A DNA stretch of 64,000 nt from Gammaproteobacteria bacterium (GCA_030645995.1 JAUSMU010000200.1:1-64000), one strand, 5' to 3'. Positions 8,861-18,085 are shown, numbered from the stretch's first letter. Program-made: numbers and translations. The notes: generated from the letters alone by a model not told the origin.

Positions 8861-9670
8861 ATGAGGAAAATCATAGGACTTGCTGCAAAAGCCAGATCCG
8901 GGAAAGACACAGTTGCTTCCATGCTTATGAAGCAAGAAAGTGTTTCTGCTTACGCGCTTGCAGATCCTCTCAAAATCGCATGTCAAGCTCTTTTTGGATT
9001 AACAGACAAAGAGACATGGGATGATGAGATCAAGGAAAGGAAAATCCCATTATGGGGTAGATCTCCGAGGGAGTTCTTCCAGCTCGTAGGTACGGACTGG
9101 CTACGTAATTTAAATCCCGAGCACTGGTTACTCAGGGCTGACCAGGTCTTAAACCATGGTGCGGAAGGAAGCGATTTGGCTAGCGATGCGGATCTCGCTG
9201 ATTCCAGCGCGCATTTCTATCTTGCTGCACAAGCCGTTTTTGGGCTGTCCCATCCAGAGGCGTGGGACTTAAGGAATCAAGACCTGCCTATTGGCTTCTG
9301 GGAGATGACTCCTAATGAGATGACTAGTTTTCTGAAAAAGAAAGCACGGTCAAGCTTCAAAGACTATGACGAGCTTCGGTCTCAAAGACCGGTTAACAAT
9401 CCTACTCGCACATTGCCCAGATGTAACAGTGATGTGGTTATCATCAAAGATATTCGATTTGAAAATGAGGCTGCATTCCTCAGAGAAAGAAAGGGAGTCA
9501 TCTGGCACATCGTTCGAGACAAAAAAAATGAAGTGAACAGCCATAGTTCCGAAGCAGGCATCCAGGTTCAGCCCTCTGATGTAACTATCGATAACAATGG
9601 AACACTACAAGATTTACAGGCCGTTGTTGACTTCAACTGGAGGTCCTTTTCTGATCTCAGATATTTTTGA
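8861..9670 (+). CDS. Deoxynucleoside monophosphate kinase (phage T4 gp1-like)
   Basis: 269 residues. The P-loop is G6-LAAKARSGKDT17, a GKDT type found in phage dNMP kinases. The family segment LVGTDWLRNLNPEHWL (residues 75-90) aligns with the LGTD region of T4 gp1. The C-terminus has IKDIRFENEA, then HSSEAG (228-233) and DVTIDNNGTLQDL (240-252), matching the H-(S/T)-E and D-x-x-I-x-N-x-G-(S/T)-L motifs. Enzymes of this family phosphorylate dTMP and other dNMPs. Residues 43-72 and 125-154 look like an internal duplication (FGL-x3-E-x-WD…). It is the first gene inside the element that splits host tmk, so I infer that it replaces Tmk activity. Start ATG 8861; its 3' end overlaps the next gene by 74 nt. 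Confidence 0.82.
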   Translation: MRKIIGLAAKARSGKDTVASMLMKQESVSAYALADPLKIACQALFGLTDKETWDDEIKERKIPLWGRSPREFFQLVGTDWLRNLNPEHWLLRADQVLNHGAEGSDLASDADLADSSAHFYLAAQAVFGLSHPEAWDLRNQDLPIGFWEMTPNEMTSFLKKKARSSFKDYDELRSQRPVNNPTRTLPRCNSDVVIIKDIRFENEAAFLRERKGVIWHIVRDKKNEVNSHSSEAGIQVQPSDVTIDNNGTLQDLQAVVDFNWRSFSDLRYF

Positions 9671-11834
9671 TGTAAAAGGGGTAGAGACGGCTGACGGGAG
9701 GTTTGTTTATGCCCGGTACCTTCAGCATTACTCTTTTGATGCAGAAAATTCTTTGCATGAAGATTTGCATCGGGTCTTTATTACTTCATTGTCTGAAAAG
9801 AGCTTCGCTGCTGCGTACGCTCTAAACCAAGCGATTGAGGCGTTTCTTGATTTCATTTCTAAGCACAACCCAGAACAACCAGAATCGCTGAGAATATCCT
9901 CCTTAGAAGCGCTTAACACAGAAAACTTCAGAGCTTTTATTAAGTACCTAAGAAAGTCCAATCTCAGGGTAGAGAACGCTGTATTCCTCAAGGCAGCAAT
10001 TCACACTTTTGCTGATCATACCCCCACCTTTAGACGCCCTATATTACCCATGGTTGGGGTAGAAAAAGGCCCACCAACCGAGCCATTAAGCGATGAGTGC
10101 TTCGAGCAGCTTCAAGCCGCTCTGTTCACTGAAATAGACCGCCTTTACCAGAAAATTGCGTTTATTCAAGAGGTAGAACAGGCAGTACCCTACACATGGG
10201 AAGAGGCGATGGCTGAGATCTTCCCCGGTAAAACAAAAGCAAACGTGTTTAAGTCCTGGGAGGATAGATCCACTAAAAATAAGCGTCTACCGAGAGAAGC
10301 ACAAATTCGTAATCTCCTTAAAGACTGCAGTGACGCGGAGCTCCGTAATTTAGCTCTCTCCCCTGCCCTAAATATAACTAGAGATTTCATATCAATCTAT
10401 GAACGCGACCGCAATCTATTAGACACTCAAAATGTTGTTGACGACCAGTACAAGAGGGGACTACGCAATTGGGATTTCGATATTCGACGCGCCTTGAAAA
10501 CAGTTCTTATGTCCGGCTACCCCATGAAGATGAGTCTGGATTATATTGCTGAAAATTACAGACATGACAATCTCATTGGACTTGATGATTGCAAGACAGT
10601 TCAAGATTTATTCATGCTTCGCATGGTTCGGAGTGGCACTAAGTACAAATATGAGGAAGCAGGGGGTAATTGGGACGGGTTTTTATCCAAATATTTCCCT
10701 TCGATGACTGATGCGGCCGCTTTGTATTTGATGATTGCGGTCCAGTCTGGCTGGAACAAAGAGACGGTATTTGCACTCGACTCAGAGAACTTCGAACATG
10801 CACTTGCCGGTGTTTTACATGAAAGCCAAACGCTTATTTACTCAGAGAAAAATAGAAGCCAGGGCACAAAGCTCCCCTATTCCGACCCAAAACAATTCCT
10901 CGCCCCTAGCAACCGGGATGATAAATATTCAATCTATAATATCATCCAGCTGTGTAAGAAGATTTCAGCTCCTCTTCACGGGTACGAATTCGACTTCATG
11001 CATGCATACCATGACGAAAGTGATTTAAACCCTCTTTTCTTGTGCATTAGGTACTGGGCCGACTGGGTTTCCAAGGGAGGTCGACATACCTCACTCTCTC
11101 AGAACAAAGCGTTCTCGACAGGCATTGCGCACTTCTTAAAAAAGAATGGCATCTCTGAGAACGGAAAGCCTCTCTCTAGGCCTTCTGATATCACACTAAA
11201 AACGCGAGTTACATGGATAAATCAAAAGCGAAAAACACTCCCTCTGTCTGTTATGCGTTTGATTCAAGGACACGAGTCGGAAGATACAACCGATGTGTTC
11301 TACGACAGTTCTGGTATTGCCATGCAAGCCAGGAAAATACTCCTGCGTGATGAGTTAGAGGACATAACGCGTCTTCTTAGAGCCAGGAAGTTTGAGGGCT
11401 TGGTGTCTAGTAACACAGATCACAAAGTGACAGCATCACTGAGAGTCTTTCACATACCCAGTCATGAAAAGGATTTATGGGGCTGCTCGGATCAATACCG
11501 CCCAACATGGCGTGGACATGATCTATATGTCGGCAAGGGCGCTAAATGTAGCAAGATCTCAAAGTGTATCTTCTGCCAGCAAGTTCGTCTCTTTGATGAC
11601 TCTGTGCCTTACCTTTTGACGCGTCTAGACCAACTCATTGACGCCTTCAATATCGACGAAAAAAACGACAGTGATCTTGCTCAAGAGTACGAAATAATTC
11701 GAGGTATCTTAGATGGCTGGGATGATGATGACTTGATGAAGGAGTCAACACGCTTTATTAGGCGAAACCCTAGTCTGCTTCCATCTGATCTGAATGACTT
11801 GCAGATTATATTTGAGGATGAGGAAATTGCCTAA
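9597..11834 (+). CDS. Diverged tyrosine-recombinase-like protein (745 aa)
   Basis: Large protein, first of a four-gene recombinase operon. Around residues 380-570 it resembles an integrase catalytic domain, but key positions differ. The box I region reads AVQSGWNKETVFALD with no Arg. Box II has no H-x-x-R. The GHESEDTTDVFYD segment has His559, while the usual nucleophile position (His+9) is Phe and Tyr569 follows at +10. A C-terminal cysteine cluster (CSKISKCIFCQQ) suggests a zinc-binding tail. It may be a structural or targeting partner rather than an active recombinase, like one of the TnpA/TnpB pair of Tn554-type elements. Start ATG 9597 overlaps the dNMP kinase by 74 nt and has no clear ribosome site; a GGAGGT at about 9639 hints at a later non-ATG start. 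Confidence 0.72.
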   Translation: MEHYKIYRPLLTSTGGPFLISDIFDVKGVETADGRFVYARYLQHYSFDAENSLHEDLHRVFITSLSEKSFAAAYALNQAIEAFLDFISKHNPEQPESLRISSLEALNTENFRAFIKYLRKSNLRVENAVFLKAAIHTFADHTPTFRRPILPMVGVEKGPPTEPLSDECFEQLQAALFTEIDRLYQKIAFIQEVEQAVPYTWEEAMAEIFPGKTKANVFKSWEDRSTKNKRLPREAQIRNLLKDCSDAELRNLALSPALNITRDFISIYERDRNLLDTQNVVDDQYKRGLRNWDFDIRRALKTVLMSGYPMKMSLDYIAENYRHDNLIGLDDCKTVQDLFMLRMVRSGTKYKYEEAGGNWDGFLSKYFPSMTDAAALYLMIAVQSGWNKETVFALDSENFEHALAGVLHESQTLIYSEKNRSQGTKLPYSDPKQFLAPSNRDDKYSIYNIIQLCKKISAPLHGYEFDFMHAYHDESDLNPLFLCIRYWADWVSKGGRHTSLSQNKAFSTGIAHFLKKNGISENGKPLSRPSDITLKTRVTWINQKRKTLPLSVMRLIQGHESEDTTDVFYDSSGIAMQARKILLRDELEDITRLLRARKFEGLVSSNTDHKVTASLRVFHIPSHEKDLWGCSDQYRPTWRGHDLYVGKGAKCSKISKCIFCQQVRLFDDSVPYLLTRLDQLIDAFNIDEKNDSDLAQEYEIIRGILDGWDDDDLMKESTRFIRRNPSLLPSDLNDLQIIFEDEEIA

Positions 11835-13851
11835 AGTACCTGATGTAGAAGATTATATTGATCCTGTAGGATATTCTCTTGATAGTGAGAATATTGCCAA
11901 AGAAGAGTTTGATTATCTAATTCTTTCTACTGAAGTGGAAAGCGATGTTAGAGGCACTTCGTTAAAGCGGAAAGTACATGAATCAACCAATCTAGATTTT
12001 CCGGTATCCGACTACTCAAGCTATAAAGACGACTGTTGGACTTTGGAATATCAAACAGGGAGAAGTCCAGTAAGAGTTCATTTCCAGAGCATGGTGCCAG
12101 ACAGCATAGAACTGGCGCGTGCACTCATTTACTACTCAATTCCAGACTTTTGTCCGACAGGTGGTATCAAGAGTTACTCTACTATTCCGACACGCTCAGT
12201 CGGCTTAAAGCTACTGTATCGGTACGTATTCGAAGACAATAAGCTCTCATTATTTGATGGAGGAATTCAATGCATCACTCCTATCCTGCTCAACAGTGCG
12301 CTTGATAAGGCAAAGGAAAAAAACCCGAATTCACATTATCGAGGTCTTTACGCCATGCTACGCCTGTGGACCAACCTGTCTAATCAACGGTTGATACCAG
12401 ACCATCTGTGCCTAGAAACAAATTTCGATCTAGTCGACACCAAAAAGCGTCGGAAGGATGTGCAACAATCTTTTCAAGGCTCTATACAAAGCTGGATCCC
12501 GTATTCAAATCGAGATATTGAGAAGTTAATGAGCTACACCCTTTTCTGGCTAGAAAAGGGTCTTCCCTCTCTTAAGAACGTTCGAAATTATTTAGGAAAT
12601 CTCACGTTAAGGACGTCTAAGAAAGGCAAGGGCGACGTCTACGTTTCTCCAAGCTTCGATAGAGGCTTCGAGCACGCTATGGATGTTGTAATTGATGATT
12701 TACGGATAATGGATTTCAAAGTGAATCGAAACTACTCTGGCGGACAAGTGGATTATCGCTGGAAATCGTTCTATGCCATCTCCCTAGACCATATCCGCAA
12801 TTCACTTTTTATTATGGTAGCGATGCTTCTCGGTATGCGCAATAGAGAGCTATGCCAACTTACCCTAAATGACTTCTACCGAGATCATTCGGGCAATTTT
12901 TGGGTTGATATAACACGGTTTAAAACCGCCAAAGATCCTAACTTCCAAGGTAAAATCGAGTCAATGCCATGTCCTCAGTTTTTAGGGGAATGCGTTGAGC
13001 AATACAAATATCTTAAAGACATCGCTGGATTTGAAAAGGAAGGCTGTCTTTTTCAATCCAACAAGAGCCGAAGAGTTGTCAATAATTTAATCAGCTCAAA
13101 CCTAAGAATCATTACAGACGAACTGTCTAAACTGATAGACGTTGATCGCATTCACGTACACCGTTTCAGAAAGACAACAGCAGAGATATTGATCAACAGA
13201 AGCGAATACAGCATAGACTTGATCAGGATGTTGTTTGGGCATCAAAGCTACAGGATGACTCTTAAATATATCGCACGTAATCCTTTTATGGTTCGTCAAG
13301 TTGCTGAGGCATTTGAAGTAAACTTCACTGAAGGATTTCACGAGGTAATTCAGCAGATCAGACAGGACTCCTATTCTGGAAAGCCTGCTGATCGGCTCGC
13401 CAACGCCATTATTGCACATCCAGAGAAATTCAACGGTAAAAAGCTTAAGATGCAGATACTCAATTATGTCTCGCACCTTCTTTCAAGTGGCGATATTGTT
13501 TTGATTTCTAGAACAGCATTAGGAAGTTATTGCCTCTTCAGCCGTAATACGGCTTCAGACACTCCGCTCCCCTGTCTGGAAGGCCGCCTTGTAATCGGCG
13601 ACATTACTCCTGATATATCAAATTGCCAACTCCACTGTGATCACTGCGTGGTTGTTAGCGAAACCAGCAAGGCAATCACTCGAAATATCGCTTTCTATGA
13701 AGCTCTGCTTGAATCAAAAAGTCTCGGAGTACGGGCTGAAAAAACCCTACGACAAAAACTTATGGTCAATGAGAAACACCTTGAAAACCTAACTAATAAC
13801 AAACTAAGGGTCAGTAGTGCGCTAGGTCTCATCAACACGGTGACTCTGTGA
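11794..13851 (+). CDS. Tyrosine recombinase (685 aa)
   Basis: Site-specific recombinase with a complete catalytic set. Box I is LLGMRNRELCQL with Arg349, box II is HVHRFRKT with His456 and Arg459, FGHQSYRMTLKYIARNP carries His483, and the nucleophile is Tyr492 at the usual His+9. A candidate beta-hairpin Lys is in DITRFKTAKD. The 340-residue N-terminal part is unusually long for a phage integrase and probably holds core- and arm-binding domains. The C-terminus has paired cysteines (CQLHCDHC), perhaps a zinc site. Start ATG 11794 lies inside the previous gene (41-nt overlap); ATG 11818 is an alternative. The stop overlaps the next gene by 4 nt, so translation is coupled. Confidence 0.87.
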   Translation: MTCRLYLRMRKLPKVPDVEDYIDPVGYSLDSENIAKEEFDYLILSTEVESDVRGTSLKRKVHESTNLDFPVSDYSSYKDDCWTLEYQTGRSPVRVHFQSMVPDSIELARALIYYSIPDFCPTGGIKSYSTIPTRSVGLKLLYRYVFEDNKLSLFDGGIQCITPILLNSALDKAKEKNPNSHYRGLYAMLRLWTNLSNQRLIPDHLCLETNFDLVDTKKRRKDVQQSFQGSIQSWIPYSNRDIEKLMSYTLFWLEKGLPSLKNVRNYLGNLTLRTSKKGKGDVYVSPSFDRGFEHAMDVVIDDLRIMDFKVNRNYSGGQVDYRWKSFYAISLDHIRNSLFIMVAMLLGMRNRELCQLTLNDFYRDHSGNFWVDITRFKTAKDPNFQGKIESMPCPQFLGECVEQYKYLKDIAGFEKEGCLFQSNKSRRVVNNLISSNLRIITDELSKLIDVDRIHVHRFRKTTAEILINRSEYSIDLIRMLFGHQSYRMTLKYIARNPFMVRQVAEAFEVNFTEGFHEVIQQIRQDSYSGKPADRLANAIIAHPEKFNGKKLKMQILNYVSHLLSSGDIVLISRTALGSYCLFSRNTASDTPLPCLEGRLVIGDITPDISNCQLHCDHCVVVSETSKAITRNIAFYEALLESKSLGVRAEKTLRQKLMVNEKHLENLTNNKLRVSSALGLINTVTL

Positions 13852-14825
13852 GTGAAGATACCCGTAATAGACTAATCAAGCTGATTGTTCGGGAACGCAT
13901 CGAAAATCCCTCAAAGAAGCTCCTAATAGCGGACATCTGTAAACGGGCTTCGATCACACGACAATCCTTCCATCGCTACCATAACGACCTAAAACCTTAC
14001 ATAAAGGGCGAAAGAGCTATCAGTGAACTTTTAGCCGAGATCGATGAGCAATCGGATAATGAAATTCTGAATGATTTCTATCGAAAAAGTGTTGAGCTGG
14101 ATCGAGAAATTTCTCGCATAAAAGATTCCCATAGACGTGAAATAAAGGCTCTTGAGAACAGGCTGACTACAAGCCTGATGAACGACGATATCTCCCTATT
14201 CAACAGTGAAGAGTTACGGATTCGGTTAGACAAACAAAGTCTGCATAACAATAAACTGGTTCAAAGGATAAAAAATTTAGAGATGGAGTTGGCAGTAACC
14301 AAAAGTCATGTGCAAACAGTGCCTCATAAGAACCCTCTAACCGAGTTTACAGTTATTAGCGAGGACCTCAATCCAATCTTCAAAAACTATGCAGCAAAAA
14401 AAGACATTGAGCTATTTGAAAGCGAAAAGGATGCTGCCATAGAACAGATCATAAAGAGCACGAATAAGCTATGTAGCTATAACACGGTGGTCGTTGTATT
14501 CGTAGACCGATATCTGTGTAGCTTTGAAAAATTTGTCGACAACTACATCTTTTCAAGCCAATCACCCCACCTTTTTGTGAGACTGCCTGTCCATACACGG
14601 ACCGAATTGCGAATAGCGCTGAAAAAATTCAATACCAAGGCTGTTCTTAAACTTTATATGCCCTACGCGGACAGCGAGACAACCCAGAAAGCTCAGCGTC
14701 GATTCTATTATAATGAGGTGCCTAGTATAGAGCTTGAGGCTGCTGACAAGGCATATCTCCCCACCATAAGTGACCAGTTTTCTCTTCAATCCATTAGTTC
14801 ATTTAAAGTGAATTCGAGCGACTGA
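13848..14825 (+). CDS. HTH / coiled-coil recombinase accessory protein
   Basis: 325 residues starting at GTG 13848. The N-terminus (residues 1-60) looks like a helix-turn-helix: KKLLIADICKRASITRQSFHRYH. Residues of about 65-155 form a long charged helix with heptad-like spacing (coiled coil). The C-terminal half is mixed alpha/beta and unrecognised. Such small HTH/coiled-coil proteins sit beside recombinases in Tn554-type elements (TnpC position) and other multi-recombinase islands, where they may set orientation or regulate. Here it lies between two recombinase genes, overlapping one by 4 nt and the next by 1 nt. Function is inferred only from layout. Confidence 0.68.
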   Translation: MSEDTRNRLIKLIVRERIENPSKKLLIADICKRASITRQSFHRYHNDLKPYIKGERAISELLAEIDEQSDNEILNDFYRKSVELDREISRIKDSHRREIKALENRLTTSLMNDDISLFNSEELRIRLDKQSLHNNKLVQRIKNLEMELAVTKSHVQTVPHKNPLTEFTVISEDLNPIFKNYAAKKDIELFESEKDAAIEQIIKSTNKLCSYNTVVVVFVDRYLCSFEKFVDNYIFSSQSPHLFVRLPVHTRTELRIALKKFNTKAVLKLYMPYADSETTQKAQRRFYYNEVPSIELEAADKAYLPTISDQFSLQSISSFKVNSSD

Positions 14826-16108
14826 TGATCCGCTTCCAAACGTTTCCAATAGCATATGAAAACATTGATACTTACAGTATTGTAGAACACTACGTTGTGA
14901 AAGCTTTAAACGTAAAAGGAAAAGATATCCTGCTAAGCTTCCCCAACATTTATTTGTTCAAAGAAACCGCTGACTCACTAAATACATCAAAGCGATATGC
15001 CAATGTAATAACCATGTTCTATACGTTCCTTTCAACCACCGATAAGTTTAGAGACATTAATGTGGGCGAATACCATGTCATTGCTGATAACAATGACATC
15101 CGTCGATGGCAAATAGAGCGGCAGACCAAGAGAGTTGCCCATCAGTCGGAAAGCCCAACCTCAAAAACTATCTTCGAGGACGCTAGGGTTGTCTTGTCAT
15201 TTTTTATGTGGATTGAGAAGGTAGGTCAAATCACCAATGTAAACGTTGAGACGAAGACTTGGGTAGCACGTTTTAAAAGCAGAAGGATGCTGCATCACAT
15301 TCAAAAAGAGGCCAAGATCGCAATTGATGCAAAAAACATACAAGCTCTAGACAAGGCCAGCAGGCAAAAGAAGAGCAAGTCACTGATCACTGACAGAGAA
15401 ATTGAGGCACTGCTGAAGTCGTACGTTGACCCCGTCTACCCCGCTCTCTTCCTGTTAGGACTCGGAACCGGAATGAGGCCGGTCGAACTGGTAAAGTTTC
15501 CTTACATTGGAACGGGAAAGAACAAGGACATACTACCATTCCCGGAAATGGACAATGTTAAAGCCACGGTTGCATTCGAAGTTACCGGCAAGGGCAACAA
15601 AACACGTGATGTTATCGTTAACCTGAAAGACCTGTGTGATTTATACGAGCTTTACACAAAGCCTTACTACCAGGAGCGACGAAAGCTGTATTCCCTTATT
15701 CATGAAAAGGATTGCTCCCCGTCCATCCTCTTTCTCAATAAGAATGGCTATCCGGTCACACCTAAAATGATCTCTCGGATCACCAACAATGCAAAGAAAA
15801 AAGCAAAGAAGATCTATCCGGATTTTCGAGAAAAAATTACGTTTTATGAGGCAAGGCACTGGTGGCCTACTATGTTCGCCATCGAGTTTTTCAAAGAGAA
15901 GCTCCTTACCGGATCAGCAGAAGCTCTCTACACAGCGTTTGCTCAAGCATTGACAGAACAATTGGGGCACAACGATATCGAAACCACATACAAATACTAC
16001 ATCGATATGGCACGACTCGTATATCAGGCTCAATCAGGCAGTGTTCATGAACTGCTCACCAACCCAGTTAAGTCGGTTCGTGAAAGGCTTATAGAAATGC
16101 AATCTTAA
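14825..16108 (+). CDS. Tyrosine recombinase (427 aa)
   Basis: Second canonical integrase of the operon. Box I is LGLGTGMRPVEL (Arg218), the beta-hairpin Lys is in VTGKGNKTRDV, box II is TFYEARHWWPT (Arg344, His345), LGHNDIETTYKYY carries His382, and the nucleophile is Tyr391 at His+9. The first His of box II is replaced by Tyr. The N-terminal 160 residues look like a SAM-like core-binding domain. Start ATG 14825 overlaps the previous stop (TGATG). With the 685-aa enzyme it could cleave the two different ends or strands of the element, as in systems using paired recombinases. Confidence 0.85.
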   Translation: MIRFQTFPIAYENIDTYSIVEHYVVKALNVKGKDILLSFPNIYLFKETADSLNTSKRYANVITMFYTFLSTTDKFRDINVGEYHVIADNNDIRRWQIERQTKRVAHQSESPTSKTIFEDARVVLSFFMWIEKVGQITNVNVETKTWVARFKSRRMLHHIQKEAKIAIDAKNIQALDKASRQKKSKSLITDREIEALLKSYVDPVYPALFLLGLGTGMRPVELVKFPYIGTGKNKDILPFPEMDNVKATVAFEVTGKGNKTRDVIVNLKDLCDLYELYTKPYYQERRKLYSLIHEKDCSPSILFLNKNGYPVTPKMISRITNNAKKKAKKIYPDFREKITFYEARHWWPTMFAIEFFKEKLLTGSAEALYTAFAQALTEQLGHNDIETTYKYYIDMARLVYQAQSGSVHELLTNPVKSVRERLIEMQS

Positions 16109-16652
16109 CTGGTGACGATTCAAGCCCCAGAACCCCGCATGCATCTGCGTTAGCAGAAAACCTGACATCATAGGTGTCTTAAGTCAGCGTTAGCGAATGC
16201 CATCCCCTTGAATCCTGATGGCATTTGAAGAAGTAGTTCTGAACAGTCTCAGTTGCGTCCAGATAGCGGTAGTTTCCTGTACATTTTGAAATCGTATATA
16301 TATTGCCATCAGGTACTATTCTGTCAAATACCCCGTCAACCTTTCATAGTCCCGTAAACGTCAATGAATCAAAGGATCGGTTAAGCCCTTGTTTCTACAG
16401 ATGACCAGAACCTAAGCTTGCAGCGACGAGATGCGCTCCAGGTATCAGGAGTTCTGAGTATCTATGAGGAGACGTCGGGCCGACCACATGCACGCCCCCG
16501 TTGCGGTACGACCGATACTCGTGATGAACATGTATGAACACTATGACATGGACTTCGGTGCTGCCGCCGCGCAGTAAATCGATGCCTTCATTCTCAATAT
16601 CAGCTGGAGCGTAGCAGCAGAAAGATTAACTCTTGCGCGACAGGGATAGCGT
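16109..16652. other. Non-coding stretch after the recombinase operon
   Basis: 544 bp with no credible gene. It holds a perfect 8-bp inverted repeat (ATGCCATC 16197-16204, GATGGCAT 16217-16224, 12-nt loop) that could be an mRNA end hairpin, and two direct copies of GCGTTAGC at 16147 and 16187. The second half (about 16400-16600) has higher GC and short frames that resemble no family I recognise; it may be eroded cargo-junction sequence. Confidence 0.5.
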
Positions 16653-17933
16653 TTATACGCTGAAAACAGGGGCGAAGCCGCCGCCCGGCGTGCGGAAGTT
16701 GGTCGTCTGGCCCTGATAGAGCCGGGCAGCAGTCAGCAGGATGGTGCCATCGTAGGTGTAGAGGCGGATGTCTGCCTTGCGCGCCTCCTTGCTGCCATCT
16801 ATTTCGATCATGCGTTCACTGGGTGGTGCGAATTCCTGCGCAACGTAACCGCCCTTGACGATTTCCTCCCACGTACCGCGCGTGAGTTTGTCGCCGCGAT
16901 AGACGGCCTTGCCACCGTAACCGGCTGCGGGCTTGAAGAAGAGTTGCTTGCGCCGAGCCCACAATTGCCCGGCTTTTTCCTGCGTGACAACTTCTGTTTT
17001 CAAGACATTGCCGAGAGCCTTGAGTGACGATTCATCAATACCCCAACTGGCGAGCATATCGCTGTCAGACAGTACAATCAGATTGCGCTTGTCGGCGAAT
17101 AGCGCGTGTACACCGGGATGCGGCGTCAGGACTACCGCATTATCCAGGTACGCATGCCGCAATGCAGCGTGCGCGGAATCGTCGAGCGCAAAATCCACCA
17201 ATCGGTTATAGATCATGTCGACAGGATTGCCGTTGGCCAGCAGCTTCTTGTCGTCGTACTCAAGCGCGGCGGCGTCCACTATCACGGCTTCCACGGCGTG
17301 CCGTTCGAAGAAATCCCGGGCCAACTGGAATTCAGGGTAGAGATATTGCTCCTCGGGCTTCTCGTCCACAATTGCAACACGAATCGGTGTACCTGTGCGC
17401 CCTGCCAGATGCCATTCATTGAGAAACATGTTCCAGAACGCGGTGTCGAATTTGTCCGCATCGTCATTTAGATTCATGCAGAATTCCATCTCCATGCAGC
17501 ACGCGCGTTGCGCATTGGCCAGTGCCGCATTCAGAAAGGCGCCTCCCGCATTGGTGTTGATCTCGATCAGCCGCGGCCCTTTGGCTGAGAGATGAAAGTC
17601 GTAGCCCATGAACACGCCAAGTGGACCAAACTGATGTCGCGCAATGGAGGGGGACTGGGCGGCAATCTGCGCTTGATACTGAGGCAACCGCGCAACCGCT
17701 TCGATGGCCTTGACCGTAGCCAGCATCTGGCTCAGTAGGTCAGACGAAAGAAACATAGGCGCATTGGAAAACAGATTTGGCCGCGCATCTATGAGCTCCT
17801 GGTTGATGGTCTTGCCGGAGTCTCTCAGAAGAGCGTCATGCAATGCCGGGCGATCGAGAGTGATGCAGAAGCACCCCTTGTTCAGCGCCTCGGCGACGGA
17901 TTCCGCAAATGATGGAGGTGGTGTTGAGGTCAT
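16653..17933 (-). CDS. ATP-grasp-like protein of unknown role
   Basis: 426 residues. The C-terminal half has an ATP-grasp look: LFFKPAAGYGGKAVYRG resembles the nucleotide-binding Lys/Gly loop, followed by GGYVAQEFAPPSERM and KADIRLYTYDG. The middle contains GPRLIEINTNAGGAF, another metal- or substrate-site pattern, so the order may be permuted as in glutathionylspermidine-synthase-like enzymes. It may ligate an amine or amino acid to a carboxylate; the substrate is unknown. It neighbours a copper ATPase and a truncated, frameshifted copy exists at 46063-46432 in the same element, which suggests repeated association with metal cargo. No signal peptide. Start ATG 17933. Confidence 0.65.
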   Translation of the reverse strand: MTSTPPPSFAESVAEALNKGCFCITLDRPALHDALLRDSGKTINQELIDARPNLFSNAPMFLSSDLLSQMLATVKAIEAVARLPQYQAQIAAQSPSIARHQFGPLGVFMGYDFHLSAKGPRLIEINTNAGGAFLNAALANAQRACCMEMEFCMNLNDDADKFDTAFWNMFLNEWHLAGRTGTPIRVAIVDEKPEEQYLYPEFQLARDFFERHAVEAVIVDAAALEYDDKKLLANGNPVDMIYNRLVDFALDDSAHAALRHAYLDNAVVLTPHPGVHALFADKRNLIVLSDSDMLASWGIDESSLKALGNVLKTEVVTQEKAGQLWARRKQLFFKPAAGYGGKAVYRGDKLTRGTWEEIVKGGYVAQEFAPPSERMIEIDGSKEARKADIRLYTYDGTILLTAARLYQGQTTNFRTPGGGFAPVFSV

Positions 17934-18007
17934 GTTAGAAAGCCATTGATTTGGGAAAAGTCCCTTGCCGACACTGTATGCGCCCGATCACACCCACTTT
18001 CAACCCT

Positions 18008-18030
18008 GTAGGAGCGACCTTGCTCGCAAA
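18008..18030 (+). repeat. REP-like palindromic motif
   Basis: GTAGGAGCGACCTTGCTCGC is an imperfect palindrome of the short intergenic type common in Pseudomonas and relatives. A related motif lies at 46743-46766. Both are at borders of cargo blocks. Confidence 0.5.
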
Positions 18031-18085
18031 GAATTCCTCGCGAACCATTCCACTCAGGTAATTGAACCGCGCACACAGCAGCCCT

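Noticed and set aside
8861-9670. dNMP kinase as a host gene or as dephospho-CoA kinase
   Set aside because: It lies inside the element boundaries; the GKDT P-loop and the C-terminal H-S-S-E and D-x-x-I-D-N-N-G motifs fit dNMP kinases rather than CoaE.
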